Shown in pieces: positions 58,141 to 64,000 of a stretch of 64,000 nt of DNA. The notes under the pieces are model-generated. The model was not told the DNA's origin. It made no database searches and saw only the letters and a program-made list of their open reading frames with translations. The translations under genes and the position numbers were made by a program. This DNA comes from DASQPR01 sp963836775 (GTDB taxonomy: Bacteria > Actinomycetota > Actinomycetes > Mycobacteriales > Micromonosporaceae), in assembly GCA_963836775.1 (NCBI GenBank), contig CAWIKR010000002.1, forward strand, positions 1,364,001-1,428,000. Reading direction: 5' to 3'. The stretch's first letter is position 1. Each line of letters starts with the position of its first letter.

Positions 58141-58722
58141 TCACCTCGTCTGGCAGTACGCGATTCCGTAGGTGGCGCTGGGATTGATGTCTGGCATGAC
58201 ATTCCGGATAGATCGCGCCGAACCGGCAGCGGCCTCGACTGTCGCATGCAGCACGAACGGACCACGATCTCCGCCGAGGTCGCATCCGACGTGGTAGCCG
58301 ATGGTGAGATGCGCGTCCGCGCTCGGCGGGATCGTCACCGACGCCACGTCCGGTGGGAAGGTCAGGGCGGCGGTGTCGACGTCGGGTGTCGGCTCGGCCA
58401 TGCTCAGCGCCCATCGGACGTTCGTGACGCCGGGCGCCACCGTGACCTTCGGCCTGGAGATCGCGACCGGGTTCGGGCCGAAGTTGTGGATCGTGATGAT
58501 GAAAACGGCGTCACCGGTCGCTCCGGTGTAGATCGAGAAGCCCGGAGACGACACGTAGTTGCGGGGCGCCGGCGGCTTGGGCCGGGCGGCCTGGCCGAGC
58601 GCGTATGCGACGCCGGCCACGATCAGCAGGCCGGCCAGCGACAGCACCAGCCACCGCCGGGGAATCCGGCGCCGCTCCGGCTCCGGTGGGCCGGTCTCCA
58701 GCTCGATCACGGCATCGGCCAT
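58141..58722 (-). CDS. Single-pass membrane-anchored extracytoplasmic protein, hypothetical
   Basis: 193 residues: polar N-terminus, helix WLVLSLAGLLIVAGVAYALG, then a beta-sandwich-like domain (DAVFIITIHNFGPNPVAISRPKVTV... is DUF/CARDB-like) ending in YGIAYCQ. The ATG at 58722 has GGGGGA 1 nt upstream and diverges from gpgS by 33 bp. The frame to 59310 overlaps gpgS and is spurious. Paired with the similar gene 57488-58096. Confidence 0.78.
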   Translation of the reverse strand: MADAVIELETGPPEPERRRIPRRWLVLSLAGLLIVAGVAYALGQAARPKPPAPRNYVSSPGFSIYTGATGDAVFIITIHNFGPNPVAISRPKVTVAPGVTNVRWALSMAEPTPDVDTAALTFPPDVASVTIPPSADAHLTIGYHVGCDLGGDRGPFVLHATVEAAAGSARSIRNVMPDINPSATYGIAYCQTR

Positions 58723-58755
58723 TCCCCCACCATATGTCGAGCTAGATTGAGGATC

Positions 58756-59673
58756 ATGCACCCTCAGGCCGAGGCATGGTTCCGCCGATCGACGTTCACC
58801 TGGTCCGACTGGTCTGAATCGGATCTTTGCGCGGCCAAGGGCACGAGCCGGGTCAGCGTGGCCCTGCCGGCTCTGGACGAGGAGCCCACGATCGGCGAGA
58901 TCGTCGCAGGCGTGGTCGAGCTGCAGGACCGGACCGGGCTCGTGGACGAGATCGTGGTGATCGACTCGGGGTCCGTCGATGACACCGCCAAGGTGGCCGC
59001 GGCCGCCGGCGCCACCGTCTTCCATCGCGACGACATCCTCCCGCAGCTCGGCACCCAACCGGGGAAGGGCGAGATCCTCTGGAAGGCCCTCGCGGTCACC
59101 AGCGGCGACATCCTCGTCTACATCGACTCCGACCTCACCGACTTCCGCGGCACGTTCGTCACCGGCCTGCTCGGACCGTTGCTGACCCGGCCTGCGGTAC
59201 GCCTGGTGAAGGCCTTCTATGACCGGCCGTTGCTGGACGTCTCCGCTGCCGGCGGTGGCCGAGTCACGGAGCTGGCCGCGCGCCCGCTGCTGAACGCGTT
59301 CTTCCCGCACCTCTCCGGCGTGGTCCAGCCGCTGGCCGGGGAGTACGCGGCACGGCGGGACCTGTTGATGTCACTGCCGTTCGCGGCCGGCTACGGCGTC
59401 GAGACCGGGCTGCTGCTGGACACCGTGGCCGCGCACGGGCTGGAGGCGGTGGCTCAAGTCGACCTCGGGCACCGTACGCACGGGCATCAGGACACCGCGG
59501 CGCTGGGCCGGATGGCCGCCACGATCCTGGCCACCGTGCTGCGCCGGGCACACCCGGACGATCAGCTGTCCAGGACGCTCACCCAGTTCCGCCGCGACCC
59601 GGACGGGGCCATCGAGGCCTACGACCACGAGACCGCGTGGCCGGACCGCCCGCCGATGAGCACCGTCAGCTAG
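58756..59673 (+). CDS. gpgS: Glucosyl-3-phosphoglycerate synthase
   Basis: 305 residues, GT-A glycosyltransferase (GT81-like): SVALPALDEEPTIGEIV for nucleotide binding, VYIDSDLTDFRG as the DxD metal motif, GKGEILWKAL, LSGVVQPLAGEYAARRDLL and GYGVETGLLLD. It makes glucosyl-3-phosphoglycerate, first step toward methylglucose lipopolysaccharides. GAGG 4-7 nt before ATG 58756. Overlaps the ABC permease 3' end by 8 bp. Confidence 0.95.
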   Translation: MHPQAEAWFRRSTFTWSDWSESDLCAAKGTSRVSVALPALDEEPTIGEIVAGVVELQDRTGLVDEIVVIDSGSVDDTAKVAAAAGATVFHRDDILPQLGTQPGKGEILWKALAVTSGDILVYIDSDLTDFRGTFVTGLLGPLLTRPAVRLVKAFYDRPLLDVSAAGGGRVTELAARPLLNAFFPHLSGVVQPLAGEYAARRDLLMSLPFAAGYGVETGLLLDTVAAHGLEAVAQVDLGHRTHGHQDTAALGRMAATILATVLRRAHPDDQLSRTLTQFRRDPDGAIEAYDHETAWPDRPPMSTVS

Positions 59674-60547
59674 TCACGTCCTTGCGGATGAACCGGCGCC
59701 AGGCGAGCGTGCCGAACACCGTGGCATAGATCAGCGCGCTGACGATGCCGCGAACCATGTCGCCGGTCTGGATCGGCGTGGAGAGCAGCCCGAGCCATGC
59801 CTCGGCAAAGTGCGTCGGCAGGTAGTTGCGGATCGAGCCGAGCGCGTCGATCTGGTCCAGGATGCTGGAGAGGATCTGCAGCAGCACCGCACCGCCGACG
59901 GCGCCGAGCGGCGCGTCGGTGGAGACCGACAGCAGGAACGCCAGTGATGCCACGACCAGCAGCGAGATCCCGATGTAGGCGGCGATGCCGAGCAGCCGCC
60001 ACAGGGCCGGGCCGGCCGCGATGTCGTCGGCGACGGTGGACCGTAACGGATGCCAGCCGTAGCGGGCCGTGCCGACGCCGAGTGCCGTGCCGGTCAGCAG
60101 CGCCAGCGCGATCAGCGAGTAGGTCAGCGCCACCAGCCACTTCGAGCCGAGAAGTCGACCGCGCGGCACCGGGATCGCCAGCAGATATCGCAGACTCCCC
60201 CAGCTGGCCTCGCTGGCCACGGTGTCACCGCAGAACAGCGCCACCACCACCACCAGCAGGAAACCCGACGAGACCAGCAGGGTGAAGAGCGCGAAGTTGA
60301 GCCCGCCGCTGGTCGCGATGTCGGCCAGCGCGGCGAACTCACCGCGGCCGCCGCGATTGCGGCCGTTGTCGTTGCTGCCGAATTCGAACGCGACCAGGAT
60401 GATCAGCGGCAGCACCACCATGAAGCCGAGCGTCAGCTGGGTCCGCCGGCGGCTGAGCTGGCGCCGGAACTCGGTGCGGTAGGTCAGCGTGCGCCGCGGC
60501 CGGTATCCGGTGGCACCGGCGCTGGATGTGACAGCCGTGGTGGTCAT
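59666..60547 (-). CDS. ABC transporter permease
   Basis: 293 residues with about six helices (FMVVLPLIILVAF, LFTLLVSSGFLLVVVVALFCGD, LVALTYSLIALALLTGTALG, and others). The arrangement and the GDTVASEASWGSLRYLLAIPV motif fit ABC-2-type export permeases. ATG 60547 overlaps the stop of the hydrolase-ABC fusion gene (ATGA), so both are made together. It gives the membrane channel for the ATPase domain of the fusion. Confidence 0.9.
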   Translation of the reverse strand: MTTTAVTSSAGATGYRPRRTLTYRTEFRRQLSRRRTQLTLGFMVVLPLIILVAFEFGSNDNGRNRGGRGEFAALADIATSGGLNFALFTLLVSSGFLLVVVVALFCGDTVASEASWGSLRYLLAIPVPRGRLLGSKWLVALTYSLIALALLTGTALGVGTARYGWHPLRSTVADDIAAGPALWRLLGIAAYIGISLLVVASLAFLLSVSTDAPLGAVGGAVLLQILSSILDQIDALGSIRNYLPTHFAEAWLGLLSTPIQTGDMVRGIVSALIYATVFGTLAWRRFIRKDVTS

Positions 60548-63510
60548 TCCCGGTCTCCGCTCGCCTTGGTGTCGCCGCCGACCAGCGCGAGGAACGCATC
60601 CTCGAGCCGCCGGCGAGGCGCCACCCGATCCACACCGATGCCCGCCTTGACCAGCTTCGCCACCACGTCCGAGCGGGGTACGCCGTTCATGTCGACGACC
60701 AGGCCGGTGCCCTCCGGCGTCACCGACCGGATGCCCTTGATGGTGCCGATCAGAGTGGCCGCGGCATCGGCGTCACTCACCTCGAACTGCACTGCCGGCG
60801 AATCTCCGACCACGTCGTCGACCGGGCCATCGGCGACCTTCTCGCCCTTGTGCATGACGACGACATGGGTGCACACCTGCTCCACCTCGGCCAGCAGGTG
60901 ACTGGAGACCAGCACCGCGCGGCCGCCGGTGGCGTACTGCTTGAGGACCCGGCGCATCTCGGCGATCTGCGGCGGGTCCAGGCCGTCGGTCGGCTCGTCC
61001 AGCACCAGCAGCTCCGGCAGGCCGAGCATGGCCTGGGCAATGGCCAGTCGCTGCTTCATGCCGTGGCTGTAGGTCTTGACCCGGCGGTCGATGGCGTCGC
61101 CCAGACCGGCGATCTCCAGAGCCTCCGGCATCCGGGCGTCGGCCTCCGGCCGGCCGGTGGACCGCCAGTAGAACCGGAGATTCTCGCGGCCGGACAGGTG
61201 CGGCAGGAATCCCGGGCCTTCGACGAGGGCACCGAGCCGGGACAGCACTGGCGAGCCGGGCACCAGGCGATGGCCGAAGACGAAGATCTGCCCCGCGGTC
61301 GGCTGGGTCAGCCCCATGAGTACGCGCAACGCGGTGGTCTTGCCGGCGCCGTTGGGTCCGAGCAGGCCCAGCACCTGGCCCCGGCGTACGGTCAGATCCA
61401 GGTGCGAGACCGCCACGAACCCGTCGGCGTACTCCTTCCGCAGGCCACTGACCACGAGGGGCGTGTCCGCGTGCCCGGGATGCACGTCGCTGCCGCGGCG
61501 CCTGGACCGCAGCCGGGCAATGAGAATTGCCGCGGCGATGCCGGCCGCGAGGGCGACCAGCAGTCCGACCAGGACCCACCGCCAGACCGTGTCCGATGTG
61601 GCGATCGGCGTCGAATCGACGGACGGCAGGGTGAGGCTGCCGTCGGCCACCGAGATCGTGTAGACCGTCGGCGTCGCCGGTGTCAGGTAGGCCTGGTCCG
61701 ACGTCGCCACAGTGATTCGCAGGCGGTGCCCGGACTCGAATCGGTGCACGATGCCGGGCAGCGTCACGGTCACCGGCGTGGCCGCGTCGATGGTGGCCGG
61801 CAGCCCGGTCAGGTGCACCGGGGCGACCAACCCGTCCGGAAGGGTCAGACCGCTGTTCGGATCGACGTCGTAGAGCTTCACGAAGACGGTCGCCGCACCG
61901 GTCGGCGACGCCACCTTGATCTGCACCTCTGGCGACCCGACCACGTCAACGGTGTGGGTCAGCGGCTTCGAGTAGAAGTCGGCATGCTGGCCAGGGATAT
62001 CGGTGACGATGCCGTTGACGAATGATGCCGCCGCCCCTCCGGTCCCGGGCAGCGAGCTGAGCGCCGCCGGATTGCCGCCGGGCGGGTTGGCGGCCGGCTG
62101 CGGCGGACCGTCGACCGGAATCGCGGTGGTGCCGCTGCCCCGCATGCCCGGGTAGTGCGGAACCTGGAATCCGAGCGCCACCACGCCGTTGTTGCTGGCG
62201 TCCAGACCACCGACGCGCGAGTAGGTGAACGAGTTGCTGGGCGCATCGCCGGTGCGCTTGAGGTAGTAGTCGAACCACTGGGCGGTGAGGAAGTTCAGGC
62301 GGTCCTGGTCCGCTTGCGGTCCGGAGCCACCGTCGTGACCGCCGGTGAACCAGGCGACCCGGACCGGCGTACCGGCCGCGGCAATGCCCCGGGCGTTGGC
62401 GTCGGCTTGGTCGAGTGGGAACAGCGAATCGGCTTCGCCCTGGATCAGCAGGGTGGGCGCGCTGATCTGACCGAGGACGCGGGACGGGCTGGAGCGATCC
62501 AGCAGGGCCACGTCGTTTGGCGTCGGCGTTCCGGTGCTGGCCAGGTTGAAGTAGGTCGCGCAGATGTCCGGGGCGAACCGGCCGCAGCCTGGGTTGTCGG
62601 CCAGCACCGGCGATGCCGGCGCGCTGCTCGGGGCGGTGCCGGCGGTCGCACCAGCGCTCGGCGTGCCGCCCGGCGAGTGCGTCGCAGTCCCGCTCGGAGT
62701 GGCGCCGGGGGTTGCGCTCGGAGTCGTGCTGGGCGTCGTGGCCGCCGAGGGCGCTGCGGATGGCGTGACCGCGGGTGACGTCGGTGCGGCCGACGGGGCC
62801 GCGGCGCCCGGCGTACCGGTCAATCCGCCGATCCCCGCAGCGCCGCCGCTGTTGCCGAAGAAGAGCCCAGCCCAGGCTTTCTTGAAGACGCCGTTGAAGG
62901 CGCTGCCGCCGGCGGCGTTCGGCAGGAACGCCGACGCCAGGTTGTTCCAAGTGATCATCGGGACGATCGCGTCCACCCGCTGGTCATAGCCGGCCAGCAG
63001 CAGCGAGAACGCGCCGCCATAGGACCCGCCGACCACACCGACCCGAGGGTCGTCGGGGGTGTCTTTAATGATCTCCGGACGCTTGCCAAGCCAGTCGATC
63101 AACTGAGAGCCGTCCTTGACCTCCCAATCCGGGCTGTCCAGGTGGATCTGGCCGCCACTGCGGCCGAACCCCTCCGCGGTCCAGGTGAGCACCGCGTACC
63201 CATGATTGACCAGATCTTTCGCCTGATCGACGACCGAGTCCTTGGTGCCGCCGAAACCATGCGCCAGCAGGATGCCCGGCACCTGGTGGATGGCGTCGGC
63301 CGACTTCGGCCGGTAGTAGGTGGTGTCGAGGGAGACCGGGGTGGTGCCGTCCGGTCCGGTTTCGACCGTGAGCATCGCGGACGAGGTGGTGTAACCAACC
63401 CGTTCCGGAAGCGCCAGCCAGACGATCCCGGCCAGCAGCAACACGCCGATCACGGACCACGTGATGACGCGCCGCTTGGTCATCCGGAGACGAGGGAGGG
63501 ACACCGACAT
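60544..63510 (-). CDS. Fusion of an S15/CocE-like alpha/beta hydrolase and an ABC-transporter ATPase
   Basis: About 988 residues. A TM anchor (about 20-38) leads into an extracytoplasmic hydrolase with AHGFGGTKDS, GVVGGSYGGAFS (nucleophile Ser about 163), GEADSLFPLDQ (Asp) and TGGHDGG (His), interrupted by a Pro/Ala/Thr-rich stretch (about 230-305), then a CocE/NonD-type C-terminal beta-jelly-roll. A second TM (VWRWVLVGLLVALAAGIAAAI, about 645) precedes a cytoplasmic ABC domain: GPNGAGKTT, SHGMKQRLA, LLVLDEPTDGLDPP, HLL. Start ATG 63510 or GTG 63519. Partner permease overlaps. See findings. Confidence 0.9.
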   Translation of the reverse strand: MSVSLPRLRMTKRRVITWSVIGVLLLAGIVWLALPERVGYTTSSAMLTVETGPDGTTPVSLDTTYYRPKSADAIHQVPGILLAHGFGGTKDSVVDQAKDLVNHGYAVLTWTAEGFGRSGGQIHLDSPDWEVKDGSQLIDWLGKRPEIIKDTPDDPRVGVVGGSYGGAFSLLLAGYDQRVDAIVPMITWNNLASAFLPNAAGGSAFNGVFKKAWAGLFFGNSGGAAGIGGLTGTPGAAAPSAAPTSPAVTPSAAPSAATTPSTTPSATPGATPSGTATHSPGGTPSAGATAGTAPSSAPASPVLADNPGCGRFAPDICATYFNLASTGTPTPNDVALLDRSSPSRVLGQISAPTLLIQGEADSLFPLDQADANARGIAAAGTPVRVAWFTGGHDGGSGPQADQDRLNFLTAQWFDYYLKRTGDAPSNSFTYSRVGGLDASNNGVVALGFQVPHYPGMRGSGTTAIPVDGPPQPAANPPGGNPAALSSLPGTGGAAASFVNGIVTDIPGQHADFYSKPLTHTVDVVGSPEVQIKVASPTGAATVFVKLYDVDPNSGLTLPDGLVAPVHLTGLPATIDAATPVTVTLPGIVHRFESGHRLRITVATSDQAYLTPATPTVYTISVADGSLTLPSVDSTPIATSDTVWRWVLVGLLVALAAGIAAAILIARLRSRRRGSDVHPGHADTPLVVSGLRKEYADGFVAVSHLDLTVRRGQVLGLLGPNGAGKTTALRVLMGLTQPTAGQIFVFGHRLVPGSPVLSRLGALVEGPGFLPHLSGRENLRFYWRSTGRPEADARMPEALEIAGLGDAIDRRVKTYSHGMKQRLAIAQAMLGLPELLVLDEPTDGLDPPQIAEMRRVLKQYATGGRAVLVSSHLLAEVEQVCTHVVVMHKGEKVADGPVDDVVGDSPAVQFEVSDADAAATLIGTIKGIRSVTPEGTGLVVDMNGVPRSDVVAKLVKAGIGVDRVAPRRRLEDAFLALVGGDTKASGDRE

Positions 63511-63562
63511 GCCGCTCACCGTACGTCAGGCAGGTAACGGCGTGCGTACGACCACGGAAGTA

Positions 63563-63598
63563 GAACGCGGGCGAGGAGACTACTCCCGGCCCGCGTTC
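63563..63598 (-). terminator. 10-bp hairpin after the LPxTG gene
   Basis: GAACGCGGGC (63563-63572) and the complement (63589-63598), 16-nt loop, 13 bp past the stop of the LPxTG gene. Confidence 0.6.
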
Positions 63599-63610
63599 CA
63601 CTAACGAGCA

Positions 63611-64000
63611 TCAGGCGGTGACCCGCCGGCGTCGGCCGAACCAGTAGAGCAGCGCGCCGAGCGCGATCACGACCACGCCGACACCCGCGACCAGCATCGT
63701 GTTCGAGCCGGTCACCGGCAGCGAACCGGCGTCTCCGGCCGGATTGATCACGATGTCGGCGGTGTTGTTGCCGGGCTTGTCGTCCCAGCCCGAATCGGCA
63801 CCGGTCGCGGTTGGCTGACCGACCTTGATGCTGCCCTTCGCGTCGGAAAGATCCTTGGTCACCTTCACGGTGAACGGGATCAGAACCGTGTCGCCGGAAC
63901 TCACCTTGACCGTGTCCCAGCAGCCGTATTCGCCGTAGCCAGGTGTCCCCTGGGCGACCTCCAACGGACGTCCGTTCGCGAACGGCACGCAGCGGTCGTC
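63611..64000 (-). CDS. LPxTG-anchored cell-wall protein, 5' part beyond the window
   Basis: The visible 129 residues are the C-terminal part of a secreted protein ending in a sortase signal: SLPVTG, a hydrophobic helix (NTMLVAGVGVVVIALGALLYWF) and a positive tail (GRRRRVTA). The part before it (KVTKDLSDAKGSIKVGQPTATGADSGWDDKPGNNTADIVIN) is beta-rich, as in adhesion or surface domains. The frame is open to base 64000, so the start lies outside; the GTG at 63988 is internal. Confidence 0.88.
   Translation of the reverse strand, partial: DDRCVPFANGRPLEVAQGTPGYGEYGCWDTVKVSSGDTVLIPFTVKVTKDLSDAKGSIKVGQPTATGADSGWDDKPGNNTADIVINPAGDAGSLPVTGSNTMLVAGVGVVVIALGALLYWFGRRRRVTA

Overview
The window is chromosomal DNA from a high-GC actinobacterium (class Actinomycetes; genus not determinable from sequence alone). 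Lineage signals are the cell-division protein SepH, DUF3027 and DUF2530 proteins, the futalosine-pathway menaquinone genes mqnB-mqnD beside a 128-residue cold-shock protein, a bacterial XPB helicase paired with a helicase-associated/WYL protein, glucosyl-3-phosphoglycerate synthase, and groEL under paired CIRCE operators. Many genes start on GTG, neighbours often overlap by 4 bp (ATGA), and several promoters place the -10 box only 6-7 bp before the start codon, which suggests leaderless mRNAs. I found no rRNA, tRNA, CRISPR array, insertion sequence or prophage. Most of the window is ordinary core chromosome with small accessory pieces.

Layout. 1-8.0 kb: an AtuA-like protein cut by the window edge, a small membrane protein, an operon of two short-chain dehydrogenases and a HAD hydrolase, a DODA-type dioxygenase, an ArsR-like regulator with a striking double operator driving an alpha/beta hydrolase, and a PAP2 phosphatase. 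8.5-16.2 kb: minus-strand metabolic genes (L-serine dehydratase, DUF4230, ParB-like plus glutaryl-CoA dehydrogenase, nitroreductase, aldose epimerase, MFS, pdxH). 16.4-20.7 kb: citrate synthase, serC, sepH and a methyltransferase with no obvious start codon. 20.7-26.5 kb: thpR, a MarR-MFS pair, DUF2530, OsmC, thioesterase and DUF3027. 26.8-32.6 kb: MFS-mqnB-mqnD, a cation/H+ antiporter, cold-shock protein and HAD phosphatase. 32.7-38.3 kb: a helicase/repair block. 38.3-45.4 kb: glpD, a membrane-fused subtilase, a HipBA toxin-antitoxin module with a phased operator array, and an M19 dipeptidase. 45.4-55.6 kb: rsgA, groEL, membrane protein plus cspA, GNAT, paaN, an HExxH protein and a divergent MFS/regulator pair. 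55.6-64 kb: a structured gene-free stretch, thrC behind a SAM-I riboswitch, two anchored secreted proteins, gpgS, and an ABC permease paired with a rare fusion of an S15-type hydrolase and an ABC ATPase, followed by an LPxTG protein that leaves the window.

How they work together. Clear units are MFS-mqnB-mqnD (translationally coupled), hipB-hipA, MarR-MFS, the ArsR-hydrolase pair, the divergent MFS/HTH pair, and the hydrolase-ATPase fusion with its permease. The strongest regulatory findings are the SAM-I riboswitch before threonine synthase, the roughly 30-bp-spaced operator palindromes before hipBA, the tandem palindromes enclosing a consensus promoter at 5343-5392, and two CIRCE elements over the groEL promoter. 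The most unusual proteins are the hydrolase-ABC ATPase fusion (60544-63510) and the polytopic-membrane subtilase (40133-42445).
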